Source: Rhynchopus sp. YZ270_cl-10 (lineage: Eukaryota > Euglenozoa > Diplonemea > Diplonemida > Diplonemidae). From it: 64,000 nucleotides of DNA. Within the stretch, counting starts at the first letter, position 1; each line of letters starts with the position of its first letter. A model generated the notes under the pieces. The model was not told the origin of the DNA, ran no database searches, and saw only the letters and a program-made list of their open reading frames with translations. This document shows, piece by piece, positions 9,930 to 20,850 of this stretch. The stretch spans positions 682,001-746,000 of the forward strand of contig OZ037893.1 in NCBI GenBank assembly GCA_964035575.1, in the 5' to 3' direction. The position numbers and the translations under genes are program-made.

Positions 9930-10910
9930 CACAGGATACGTTGTCATTTTCAGGGACCAAAAAAGTCCTAGCAAGTGTTGCAAGTACGATTTTACACAGC
10001 TCAGGAGGTCTGTCGGGCAGTTCGGAGGGATTTAGACACTTCTGCGACTGCCTGAACACGCCTTTTGGGTTTTTTGGGTTTTGGGTGCGAAAAACGTCAA
10101 AAAGGGGGAAGAAATACCGTTATTTTAAGCGTTGCAGACACAAAAAACACCTTCAAAAACCCCCTAGGGACCCCAAAAAGCTGCAAAATCCACACATTTC
10201 CACCTCGGGACCTCATTGGAGGTGGACTGAGGTGTTTTTTGGGTGTTTTGAATGAATTGAAATTATTTTTTTTTGGTCCATAAATGGTCTTCTGCTAGGC
10301 GTTGCATAGCCGTTGCTTAAGTGTTGCATAAGTGTTGCATGGCCTATAAAACCCTCCCAAGTGCCCAAAATGCTATTTTTCACCCTACATGAGGTCTGGG
10401 GGACATTTTCCTGGGTGTTTGGACACCATTCCGACTGCCTTAGCACTTTTTTGGGGGTTTTCAGGTACAAAAAAAGTCAAAAAAGTGACTAAAAAAAGGG
10501 TACTTTTAAGCGTTTGGGGCACACACACCCACTGCAAAATGCATCTGGGACCCACACAGGACCCCTAAAAGCTGTAAAAACCATATATTTCCACCCTGGG
10601 ACCCCACCGGATGTGGACTGAGGTGTTTTTCGGGTGTTTAGAAGGATTTTTGTCTGATTGGAAAATTTTTTTGGTAAGTGTTGCATTTTGGCCCATGTTG
10701 ATGACGATTTGATGACGCCATTTTTGGAGATTTTTCACAAAAAACCGATTTTTTTTAACCAGGAAAGTCTCTGTAGAGGTTGTCAGGTGGTTTAATGGGA
10801 TATTTGGGTGATCCCCAGGGCGATTTGCGGCCAGGCACGCCCACCTCAGTGGATTTCTTCACCTAAATTTCAAAAAAATGGGTTTTGGACAGCAAATCCT
10901 TAAGGAATTC
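9930..10910. repeat. Long repeat block, inverted partner at 18890-19500
   Basis: Two diverged tandem units (about 9950-10270 and 10290-10670) share GGTGGACTGAGGTGTTTTT, TTTCCACC and a GTTTAGA-like end. After them comes a segment (10789-10900) containing GATCCCCAGGGCGATTTGCG. The same string of motifs appears in reverse complement at about 18890-19500. These behave as the long inverted arms of a large compound element. Confidence 0.65.
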
Positions 10911-11084
10911 CTTATACGTGCACGACGTTGAAGTAACTTACTTTACTTGTGGTTTTACTTGTGGTTTTACATGTAATAATTTTTACTTGTGGTCACAAGT
11001 AATTACTTGTGACCACAAGTAACTTTTACTTGTGCACAAGTAACTTTTTACTTGTGCACACGGTGCGCTGGTCAGAGATCTGAC

Positions 11085-11684
11085 CAGGTACCCAGGTACC
11101 CAGGTACCCAGGTACCCAGGTACCCAGGTACCCAGGTACCCAGGTACCCAGGTACCCAGGTACCCAGGTACCCAGGTACCCAGGTACCCAGGTACCCAGG
11201 TACCCAGGTACCCAGGTACCCAGGTACACAGGTACACAGGTACACAGGTACACAGGTACACAGGTACACAGGTACACAGGTACACAGGTACACAGGTACA
11301 CAGGTACACAGGTACACAGGTACACAGGTACACAGGTACACAGGTACACAGGTACACAGGTACACAGGTACACAGGTACACAGGTACACAGGTACACAGG
11401 TACACAGGTACACAGGTACACAGGTACACAGGTACACAGGTACACAGGTACACAGGTACACAGGTACACAGGTACACAGGTACACAGGTACACAGGTACA
11501 CAGGTACACAGGTACACAGGTACACAGGTACACAGGTACACAGGTACACAGGTACACAGGTACACAGGTACACAGGTACACAGGTACACAGGTACACAGG
11601 TACACAGGTACACAGGTACACAGGTACACAGGTACACAGGTACACAGGTACACAGGTACACAGGTACACAGGTACACAGGTACA
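11085..11684. repeat. 8-bp minisatellite: 17 x CAGGTACC then 58 x CAGGTACA
   Basis: The array is perfect. Units 1-17 (11085-11220) are CAGGTACC and units 18-75 (11221-11684) are CAGGTACA, with a single abrupt switch. Because 8 is not a multiple of 3, all six frames are open and give false octapeptide-repeat proteins. Adjacent unique sequence begins TGTGTACAAGG. Confidence 0.98.
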
Positions 11685-11763
11685 CTGTGTACAAGGAAAA
11701 AAGTCGTGAAAGAGCAACCACAGCTCCACATGACAAACACAAAAGTGTCCAGTCACGTGGGGC

Positions 11764-13010
11764 ATTCATGCACTGAGGAGATAATGATCCAACAATTTAC
11801 AAGAAAGATTACTTAACCTACTGCTGGAAGTTGCCAGGTCGTAGTAACACACAAAGTGTGCCTCCGTTCGGGAAGACCGGATATTCTAGAGACCAAAAAG
11901 GCCTCAAGAATATCTTCCGGTAGTCAAGGTATAACCGAATGAACGGCCCAAGACCCCCGTGGAGAAGTTAAATGTTGTAATGCTATCAAGTAGAAACTGC
12001 GACCACTGTCTTACCCTCCTCAATACATGGTGGAAGATGTCTTTGACAACAAATATCCTGTACCCAGGTACCCATATTCCCAGACCCACGCAGTACCACG
12101 TCGCAGTACGCAAAATTTACCACCAGACCCTGTCTTCGTGCACCTTAAGTACAACGCCGCAGACGGGCCAAACATGCGTTGGACTCAGAGGAATGCCTGC
12201 TGTGCAGTGTATCAAACATGAGAACCAACTCCCAGCAACAAGGGGCGCCTTTTGGCGGGCGTTGTTGAGGGTGTTTGGGGTGCAAAGTTTTCCACAATTT
12301 TGATGCGCGGGTACAGAAGTGTTGTCTTGTTCTTTCATCTCTAGGAATGTAAATGTCAATCGCGTTTAACTACCACTAGGGCTTGTTCAGTGAACCCACG
12401 AGGGGTCGAAGGGGGTTGGTTATCCCATATCTATCAAAGGTTGTGTCGACCAGGCGAATCCACTATGTTACGCTGTATGATGATAAATCCGAAGAAATAA
12501 CAGTGCATAGCAACTGCAGGAAGTTTGTTAAAAAGAGTGCCTCACGCTACACAAACCACCACCCGCGATTGACTTAGATGTTATAACAAAGAAAATTCAG
12601 AACAAAACAACACCCTGCCCCATACACACTAAATTGTCATGCTTCAAGAGCATGCCTGGGCCAAAATTACTTGACAAAAAAGGCAACAAGACCACCCACA
12701 AGGAGTGTGAAATGTGCACTGGATTTCTGGGGGAACGCAATATTTTCTTGTGCCTCGTCCTCCGCAAGCAGAGGACAGACTTTCCGGAAGGTTTCCAAAG
12801 TCGAATTTCTTGCACTAGCCATGTTCCCTGGGTTAATGGCAATAGCAGTGACTGACAAAATGTTCCCACCCCCCTTCATCCGCAAACTCAGTATTGATGC
12901 AGGTGAACGTGTGTGAGTTGAATGTCGTAGACGGCGAAGGTTCTCATCGCACTCGCAGATGCTGTTCAGATTTCACGATCCTGTGATGAGTGGAAATGTG
13001 GGGTGTAGTT
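11764..13010 (+). repeat. 1.25-kb core shared with element Y (inverted there)
   Basis: This segment aligns by eye over its length with the reverse complement of about 29893-31140, with scattered substitutions and small indels. Shared landmarks include GACCGGATATTCTAGAGACC, CACGAGGGGTCGAAGGGGG and GCATGCCTGGGCCAAAATTA. Several overlapping frames show protein-like stretches. One near 12630-12760 has a HKECEMCTGFLGE...FLC cysteine pattern that recalls the zinc-binding tails of some DNA transposases, but no frame is intact and no family is certain. Confidence 0.75.
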
Positions 13011-14795
13011 AGGTTCTGGTAGCTTGGAAAATAGAAGTTAATTCATGACTTCAAGAAAAATGGTTATCGAATTTGAGGATGTAGAAAGACAGGGATGCAA
13101 AAAGTAGTGTAAAACCCCCCATATGTGAAAATTGTATTTTCTGGGGGAGATAAAACCATACCTTGTCTGCACATTCACCATTTGTGCCAGCGCCTCTGAG
13201 GGATAGAAGCTGGTTCTGGATCAACGTGGACTGCTCTTAGGGGAACCGGGGAACCGTTCCCTGGTTCCCGTTCCGAAATGACCGGTTCATTATACTCCAG
13301 TTCCGGGGGTATCGGACTGTTGGGGCCCCCTCGCCCGACCCCCAGATGACTGGCATGACAGCACCTTAATTTTTTTCTGCTCGCTGCGCTCGCGGAAGTA
13401 CACCCCAAAAAAATTTCCGCTCGCTTCGCGCTAACTTTTGGAAAAAAATCTGAAAAATCGTGCTTCGGGCCCAAAAAAACGCACCTCAAATAGGGTTACG
13501 TCTGGGGGTGAAAAAGCAGTGTTTTGTGGTATTTCCGAGCTGTGGTGGGGCATATTCGGAAAAGTGGACAAATTTTAGTGACTTAAATTTTCACATAATA
13601 TGAACCCATACTCCTAAACAAGGGGCATTTTCAGTCTGAAAACCCAAATTCAGATGAAATTGTGGTGTTTTTGACTGGGAACAGGTAGCGCCGCAGGCGC
13701 ACGGTACCCAACCTTTTTCCTTTCCCTTTTCTCTGCTTTCTTTTGATTGCGCGAGGTGATTGCTCTCCACGGTGGGGTCACATGTGTGTGTGTGAAAACA
13801 CTCTAAAGTACCCGTACTCTGAACTATGAGATTCCTCTGGTTCTAGTAAAGAAACCCCGGTCTCAAAAAGTGCGTAAATATCCTTTTCCGCCCAAGAGGT
13901 CGTTTTGTTGCATTTCCGAAGACCCACCCACGAGACCTGTCAAATCTATGTGACATGTTATAAAATAACATCTAATCTCGCATGTCGTATCACCAAAAAC
14001 CCTAGTAACATTATCATCATGTGTGGGATGGTAGGTGTTCACATGACTCGTCACAACTCTTCACAACACAGTCTATGACATATATTGTTGTGAAAGAGTT
14101 GTGAATTGAAATGAAAATTTGTGTTCTCCAATACCCCGAACACCACCAGGAAAATTGAGCCTTTTGAGCCTTCTTTCGAGCCTTCTCAAAGAGAAAAAGT
14201 TTAATTTTCCCAGTTTGTAATTTTGTTTTGCCGTACAATTGGAAATGAAGCGTTCCTTGTGCTAGTGATCGAAGAAGACGGTGTAATCTTCTTCACAGGA
14301 TTTGATCTTCGAAAATTTCAGAAATCCTTTCCGAGCAATGTCGTAGGTTTCTTATGAGGCGTTCTTCTGAGCACCCTCATAGATATTTGCTGCCTGCTTC
14401 TTCGTAGCCCTTCGCGATTTTGTGTTTTTGACGCTAAAATGCCTATGGGTGTTTTTTGGGGGTGAAAAAACCTCAAAAACGCGTTTTAGACCCCTAGAAA
14501 GGCTCAAAACTGCTCAATTCTGGCTGGAATTGCAAAATTGGGCACTTTTAGGGTATGACCAAAAAAATTTTCGAGAGTTCAGTTAGTACAGAGGCGCACC
14601 TTAGAAGGTTTTGACAGGTGATTTTTACTTGTGCACAAGTAAAAAGTTACTTGTGCACAAGTAAAAGTTACTTGTGATCACAAGTAATTACTTGTGCCAC
14701 AAGTAAACTATTTTCACAAGTAAAATTACATGTAAAACCACAAGTAAAGTCATTTACTTCAACGTCGTGTGGCCCCCCCTACCCCCCCCCCCCCC

Positions 14796-15655
14796 CAGTG
14801 TTGGCAGAGTACGTGTACGTTGTACTTTTTGTACTTTGTACTTTTGTACTTTTTGACGTACTTTTTGGCGCCCAAATCCGTACTTTATGACCCTATATTT
14901 TACCCTGGGAATTCGACACAAGAAGAAGTCCATTTTGGCTGACCGCTGTGAAGCTGACCCGCATCCCCCCTCACTCGTGCCAGTGCGAGGGAACATTCTC
15001 CGATATGGGGTTCGTCACTTGTGCACGTCGGCACAATATGGGACCTGTGAACATTCACCGCGCCACCTCGCTGTACAAAAAACTGAGGGCGAACAGGGAG
15101 GAGTGCTGGTGAGGGAGAATCCGGAGGGGGAGAACGAACCACCGACAAAGCGGAGTAAGAAGACTGATGACGCGCCCGTAAGCGAGATTGACTTTACTAC
15201 CATTCTGTGAACCCCATAACCCCATCCCTTTTCTCCCTCCCAACTGTTCGAGGTGTAGTCATCTACCCCCTACTGTATCTCGACTTTGTTGGACCACACG
15301 TGATCACACGTGACCGACAGGAAACACCATCTCCCATTGCTTCTTGACTCCGAGGCGTCGCTGTTCGAGAACCAGGTGCCGCTGTCTGTGAACCTGCGAA
15401 GCACGCGCACATTCTTGAGAAGCCGTTCATAGCTCTGTGCACCCTCCTATTTGTACTTTTTGATCATTTTCCGTACTATACTGCCCTCAAACCTTTTTTT
15501 TGCCCCCACACTGGTACACCAGCTGCACAAACCCGGCCACAAACCCAGATGTACTTTTTGTGTATTTTTTGTACTTTTTACGTACTTTTTGTACTATTGT
15601 ACTATTGTACTTTTTACGTACTTTTTAAAATTGGACACGTACTCTGCCAACACTG
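14796..15655 (+). mobile_element. hAT-type DNA transposon remnant, 860 bp
   Basis: The ends are CAGTGTTGGCAGAGTACGTG (left) and its reverse complement (right), with further diverged GTACTTTTT repeats inside each end. It sits in a poly-C tract, and eight C residues on each side fit the 8-bp target duplication of hAT elements. Inside, about 14930-15112 in one frame encodes a typical hAT C-terminal dimerisation segment: WLTAVKLTRIPPHSC, CEGTFSDMGF, then RRHNMGPVNIHRATSLYKKL before a stop. The catalytic N-terminal part is missing, so the copy is internally deleted. It lies directly against the right end of element X. Confidence 0.8.
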
Positions 15656-15664
15656 CCCCCCCCC

Positions 15665-16067
15665 CCCCCCCCTACACGGTGGACTCTTTCTGGAAAAGGG
15701 CAACTATATTCCGGAGTTCCAAAAAGGGGGAGTATTAACTCCCCCTTTCGGGAGTGAAAGGGGGAGTCGAGACTCCCGAAAGCGGGAGTTGATACTCCCC
15801 TAGGGGGAGTTGGTACTCCCTCCCGTTGGACCTCTTTTTCCCTTGCCATTTGCCCGAAGGAGTCCACAATACACGCATTTTTGCCTATGCAGTAGACTCT
15901 TTCGGGCTTAGGGCAACTATATTCCGGAGTTCCAAAAAGGGGGAGTATCAACTCCCCCTTTCGGGAGTGAAAAGGGGAGTCGAGACTCCCGCTAGGGGGA
16001 GTCGGGACTCCCTCTCGTTGGACCTCTTTTTAAGTTGCCCTTTTCCAGAAAGAGTCCACCGTGTAGG
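15665..16067. repeat. Tandem pair of about 200-bp palindromic units
   Basis: Two related units (about 15665-15880 and 15888-16067) share GGACTCTTTC, GGGCAACTATATTCCGGAGT and a set of GGGAGT/ACTCCC inverted words that can fold into a multi-stem hairpin. The outer edges CACGGTGGACTC and GAGTCCACCGTG are mutually inverted. No coding potential. Confidence 0.7.
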
Positions 16068-16345
16068 CATACTGTGCAGGCGAGCCGTTTTTAGGCGAGT
16101 TTTTCGTTTTCCTGATTTTCAGGAAAAACTCGCCAAAAACTCGCCCTACTCGCCCATTACTCGCCTATTACTCGCCAAAACTCGCCTAAACTCGCCAAAA
16201 ACTCGCCTAAACTCGCCTAAACTCGCCCACATTTGGGTGCAAATCCTGGTGCACATACGCACCTTGGGGGTGAAAATGTGCACCAGGATGTGAAAATGGA
16301 GGGCGGGGGTGACTGATGACAACATGCCACTCGAAAACACACAAA
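16066..16345 (-). repeat. GGCGAGT repeat element, copy 2 (inverted)
   Basis: Reverse complement of 9000-9330, including GCATACTGTGCAGGCGAG, the AACTCGCC array and the GCACATACGCACC...TGACTGATGACAACATGCCA flank. Copies 1 and 2 bracket about 6.7 kb that contains element X, the hAT copy and the palindromic tandem units. Confidence 0.75.
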
Positions 16346-16839
16346 AAAATTGAAATTGTGTCACTTGTACGTCTAAAGGCAACCATGTCACGGCAGTGGC
16401 TGACAGGCATGTATGTAAACATTTGCTCCAGGGGAAGATCCAAGCGTGCCATAGATCCCGGGGGACGTGCGGAAGACGCGCTACAATCCGGAGGATGACG
16501 AAGACATGAGCCGGGGCTACACTCGCTATACAACAATGTCCTCGTCATGCCGGTAAATGGCAACCCTGCAGGCCACCCCTTGGCGGTATTCCCCCACGAC
16601 TACATCGCACCCATCTGTGCAAGCTTCATGGATCCGCAGAAGGTACAGCTGGACTGGTGGTACTGGTTGTGGAAGCCTACAAAGCAAACTGCAGAGGTCT
16701 TGTTCAAGTGGAACGAAAAAAATTTTCTCTTCAAAACTCAAATTTCCCTCATATTTTCGTGTGTACACTTTTCCCAAGGTAAAATCCCTACCAAAAAAAA
16801 AAAAAAACTCGCCAAGGGGGATCCGTAAATAGACCGGCA

Positions 16840-16975
16840 ACGACCAGACACGTAATTAGTGTGTATAGCCGGTCTTTAGCCGGTCTTTAGGGTCCGTAAA
16901 AAGACCGGCTCTTAAGGATTACCGGCTATAAGGGCCGGTCCTACCCACCCTCGAAAAAGACCGGCAGACCGGGTG
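16840..16975. repeat. ACCGGC/GCCGGT inverted-repeat cluster
   Basis: Seven or more GACCGGC, GCCGGTC or CCGGCTATA words lie in both orientations within about 135 bp, with an interior GTCCGTAAAAAGACCGGCTC. This is a compact foldback repeat without coding potential. Confidence 0.6.
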
Positions 16976-17089
16976 TACAATTGTACACACAAAAAATACC
17001 CGATTTTTTGGAAAAAACCAAAGGGGGGGGACCCTTTGGTCGCCGAAATTCCCCAGCCAAAATTGGTCGCAAAATCGGCCGATTTTTCA

Positions 17090-18250
17090 AAAATCTCAAA
17101 AAAAAAAAAATCCCAAATTTTTTTTTCACAAGTGTTTTTGAGGCCTGCTCACTACACCCTAGGCACCCTTCTGGGACCAAAAAGTCAAAAAAAGCAAGAA
17201 TTGGGCTGTTTTGAGCATCTAGAGTTAATTCCCCGGCCATTTTCTGCACCACCAGTGCACTTTGTATGGGCCAGCGCCTTGTCGAAAAATCGAAAAATCG
17301 AAAAAAAAAAAAATCTCAATTTTTTTTCACAAGTGTTTTTGAGGCCTGCTCACTACACCCTAGGCACCCTTCTGGGACCAAAAAGTTAAAAAAAGCATGA
17401 ATTGAGCTGTTTTGAGCATCTAGAGTTAATTCCCCGGCCATTTTCTGCACCACCAGTGCACTTTGTACGGGCCAGCGCCTTGTCAAAAAATCGAAAAATC
17501 TCAAAAAAAAAAATTTTTTTTTTCGGGAAAATTTCGACCCCTGAGTTGGGTTTTTGGGCACCAAAAAGTGCAAAAAAACGCAAAAATTGGGTGTTTTGAC
17601 GATCTGGGGGTAAACCATATGCATTATGCACCTTATGCATTACTACAGGGGCCCACAATTTCGACTTTTCCTTAGCAAATTCCGTCACAATTTTTTTTTT
17701 TTCGATTTTGGCAAAGACAAATCTCAGGCAAAAAAAATCACCCCGATAGTGGGTCCTTGGGTGTCCAAAGATGCCAAAAACAAAAAAAATTGATGTTTTG
17801 ACCATCGGTGGGCACCTAAAACGCACTTTTCTGCCCAAAAAATGAATATCGATTTTTCCTTAGCGTTCTTATAGCCGTGATTTTTCAGTTTTTTTTCGCA
17901 AAGGGTGAAAAAAAAATTCACCGAAAATAGTGTGTCCTTGGGAGACCAAAAACGCAAAAAAAACGCAAAATTTTGGTGTTTTGACCCTTCAGAAGCACCC
18001 AAAACGCACTTTTGTGTACAAAAACACGCATATTTCACATTTCCTTAGCAATTCCTTTCACAAGTACAAGGCGATTTTTGACCAGACAAAAGGAATTTTA
18101 TTGCTCAAAAACGGGCGTGGTAGGCACCCGAAGTCATAAAATGGCCCAAAGAATCCAAAAAACCTCAGAAATACATGTTCGTGAAAAACATTTGCAAGTC
18201 AAAATTCAACCACAATACGGTCATTTTGTGCATACCCTGTGGCTGTAGTG
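17090..18250. repeat. Diverged satellite, about 200-bp units
   Basis: Units begin near 17130 and 17330, which are almost identical and share GAGGCCTGCTCACTACACCC, CACCAGTGCACTTTGTA and GGGCCAGCGCCTTGTC. More diverged units follow near 17530, 17740, 17930 and 18100. Each unit carries an ACCAAAAA...GCAAAAA...TTTTGA core followed by an A/T homopolymer. Divergence rises with distance from the first pair, as if the array had grown at one end. Confidence 0.65.
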
Positions 18251-18799
18251 GCTAGAGAACACGCATGCAGACCTGTTCCTTGCAATTTCCAGTGTTGTGT
18301 TTATCAATGCATGCATCCAGAGGACCTCTGGTTTACGTAATCGTAGGCACTCCTGAACAAAAATGAAGTCGGTTTTTTACCCAAAATCGGGGTGTGTGGG
18401 CCCTAATTTGCTCCAAATTTGGCCGAAAATTGGGATTTTTCTGAAAATTTCATTGTGCTCAGCAAAAATCCTTGCTTTTTTGGAGAATTTTCCAAAAAAT
18501 ATGCTATACCCCCTATGACTGGACCCAACTCCCCTCACCCTTTTTTTTTTTCACCCAAAAGGGCCGGAAATTTTACACACGAATACACAAACTTACGGAC
18601 CCCCCCAAAACTCTTTTTTAACATTTTTCTTTTCTTGTAGTGAGGCTTCAACAGGAATTAGTCGCTATCTCAACAAAGAAGCGCACCTACCTCTCAACTT
18701 CCAAAGTACTACAATGCAATGCAATACAAAACAAACAGAGTAGCAAAAACAAGAACAAAAATAAAACAAAGTTGAAACAAACTTGTTCAAAACTTTTTC

Positions 18800-18925
18800 A
18801 AACCCCCCAAAACTCGCCCCCCAAAAATGGGCGAGTTTTTGGCGAGTAGGCGAGTTTTTTTTACTCGCCTGCACAGTATGCCTAGGGGGAGCCACCAAAG
18901 GCGTTTTGCTGTCCAAAACCCATTT
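18800..18925 (+). repeat. GGCGAGT repeat element, partial copy 3
   Basis: Contains AAAATGGGCGAGTTTTTGGC and CTCGCCTGCACAGTATGCC, followed by TTTTGCTGTCCAAAACCCA, matching the right half of the copy at 9000-9330 in the same orientation. Confidence 0.65.
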
Positions 18926-19500
18926 TTTTGACATTTCGGTGAAGAAATCCACTAAAACGGGCGTGCCTGGCCGCAAATCGCCCTGGGGATCACCCATATA
19001 TCCCAATAAACCACCTGACGACCTTCACAGAGCATTTCTTGTCCAAAAAAAATCGATTTTTTGTGAAAAAACACCCCAAAATTGCGTAACGCTCGCGTAA
19101 CGCTTGGGGGCAAAAATTTAACACTTGCCAAGAAATTTCTCCAATCAGACATAACTTCTTCTAAACACCCGAAAAACACCTCAGTCCACATCCGCTGAGG
19201 TCCCGGGGTGGAAATGTATGGTTTTTGCACCTTTTAGGGGTCCTGGGAGGGTCCCAGACGTATTCATGAGGGACGGAACCGCTTAAAATGCCCGAATTTA
19301 CCTCTTTTTTAGGGTGCTTTTTCACCTTAAAAATTCAAAAAAAAGTGCTCAGACAATCACAGAAGTGTCAAAACCCCCTCGGAACTACTCGCCAGACCCC
19401 CTGTGGGGTGGAGAATCATATTTGTGATCACTTTTTGGCCTATTTTGCCCAAAATAACCTCATGTTACACTTATGTTACACTTGTCCCAAAATAGCCTAA
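18890..19500 (-). repeat. Long repeat block, inverted partner of 9930-10910
   Basis: Carries in reverse order and complement the same landmarks as 10060-10900: GGCGTGCCTGGCCGCAAATC, AACACCTCAGTCCACATCCG, and the gene-free A/T-rich spacer. With the left block it flanks about 8 kb of nested repeats. Confidence 0.65.
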
Positions 19501-19840
19501 AATACCCCACGGATCCAAAAATCCCCCACGAACCAGCTTCTCCAGGGGCTTTGCGCGCGAAGCGCGCGAAAAATTTTGCAACCCGAAAAACACCTCACCC
19601 CCCCTAAGGTCAAAAAAACCGGTCCCAAAAAAAACCTCTGAGGTAATCGTAAAAAAAAAACCCCCTTTGCCCTGAACCATCTCCCCTTCACTTTACCCCC
19701 TGCACAGAGACACTCCTGAACCCTTCCTTGGAGGGCAGGACAGTACACAGCACCCCCTCGACACTCTGAGGCCTACGGGTCGATCGGGAGGGTCTTTTTA
19801 TTCGCGAATCGTGTGGATCGCAGCGCAGAGAAGCTAGGTG

Positions 19841-20482
19841 ATGTCCTCCTCACGCCGACGGGGGTCGGTGTCTGCATCGTCGAATCTGTTTGACCCACAG
19901 AGTGTCCGCCCTATGTCGCTGGTGCATGCGAACCCTGCACCCATTGCATATAGAGATTCACACCAGACACCAACACGACAGCCTGCAGGTGGATGCGAGA
20001 GTCCCTTTCGAGGTGACAACGTGGTGTCGCCCCTTCCTAAGCTTGGATTGACCCTGCCTGGGGGAGAGTGTGCTGCGCGTGTGACAGACGCTGGGAGATT
20101 GGTACAGGAGAGGTGCCATGTGGAGGATGTGACAAAGCGGTACCAAAAGCTGCAGGAGGACTGTGTGCGTGGCGAGCAGGCCCGCGTGCGGCAGCGGTTG
20201 CACAGAGAGCTGGACCTGTTGCAGACAAGGCAGCAGATCCGAGAGAGTGAGCTGCCCCTGCCCCCACCCCAAGTCCCACCCATGCCACCGTCGCTGGCAG
20301 CTGAGGGCTCGCCGCTGTACACAAAGCTTCACGCTGCCATCGAAGACCTCCGGCAAATGACAGAAGACGACCTCTGGCACACCGAAATGCGAAGGTGCGA
20401 CAGACAAATAAAGTCCGCCTCCCTCCGCAAAATGGTGTCTGACAACGCTGCGGTCTCTCTTGCGCAGCTCCCTTATGGGTGA
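19841..20482 (+). CDS. Short coiled-coil protein, unrecognised
   Basis: A 213-residue single-exon protein starts at ATG 19841; a GTG just upstream is not favoured. The N-terminal ~85 residues are Ser/Arg/Pro-rich and probably disordered. About 88-142 form a charged helix (DAGRLVQERCHVEDVTKRYQ...RQRLHRELDLLQTRQ). A Pro-rich break (PLPPPQVPPMPP) follows, then a second helix (KLHAAIEDLRQMTEDDLW) and a basic/hydrophobic tail. The pattern resembles small cytoskeleton-associated or basal-body proteins, but no family is recognised. CAG and TAG triplets directly before the ATG could be acceptors. It is the first ordinary gene after the repeat region, and its GC-rich codons match other host genes here. 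Confidence 0.7.
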   Translation: MSSSRRRGSVSASSNLFDPQSVRPMSLVHANPAPIAYRDSHQTPTRQPAGGCESPFRGDNVVSPLPKLGLTLPGGECAARVTDAGRLVQERCHVEDVTKRYQKLQEDCVRGEQARVRQRLHRELDLLQTRQQIRESELPLPPPQVPPMPPSLAAEGSPLYTKLHAAIEDLRQMTEDDLWHTEMRRCDRQIKSASLRKMVSDNAAVSLAQLPYG

Positions 20483-20850
20483 TTTTGGAGGGGGTTTCTC
20501 AATTTGCAGTGAATTTGTAGCGTTTTTTTTGTCGTATTAGTTTTTCTTCTTTTGAGGGATTTTCTCGTACGTCTTTACGACGTGCGCCCCGATATGTACT
20601 CTTAACCCCCTTGATTTTACCAAAAATCCACTGTATTTCATTTATTCCCATCAGACCTGGTCTAATAACACCAAAAACCTCACCAACCATGCTTTTACTC
20701 AGTTGACACCTTCCTCAAGGACTGACCAGGCCACCGCGTAGTTCTCCCACCCGTCTCCAGGGGGTTTCTTCTTATCTTCTTATCCCCCCTCTGACAGAAG
20801 CACGGACTCGTTGACCCTCCCTCCAGCTCCCTCATAAACCTTTCTATATA
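20483..20850. other. Intergenic, no gene seen
   Basis: T-rich 3' flank, then a C/T-rich run (20800-20826) ending in CCTCCAG about 25 bases before the next ATG, a candidate acceptor. Nothing else is recognised. Confidence 0.4.

Larger units (their letters stand above)
10922..14768. mobile_element. Element X, 3.8 kb with about 135-bp terminal inverted repeats
   Basis: The termini at about 10922-11060 and 14628-14768 are imperfect reverse complements built from repeated TTACTTGTG/CACAAGTAA words. Both outer ends contain the shared word ACGACGTTGAAGTAA (reverse-complemented at the right). Inside lie the 8-bp minisatellite (11085-11684), a 1.25-kb core (11764-13010) also present inverted in element Y, GC palindromes (13230-13440) and weak minus-strand coding traces near 14265-14405. 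I found no transposase, so it is a non-autonomous or decayed DNA element. Confidence 0.6.

Noticed and set aside
11085-11684. CRISPR array
   Set aside because: Directly abutting 8-mers without spacers in a eukaryotic genome.
10983-11816. Repetitive proteins of about 220-260 residues on both strands
   Set aside because: Produced by the 8-bp array, which is open in every frame because 8 is not a multiple of 3.
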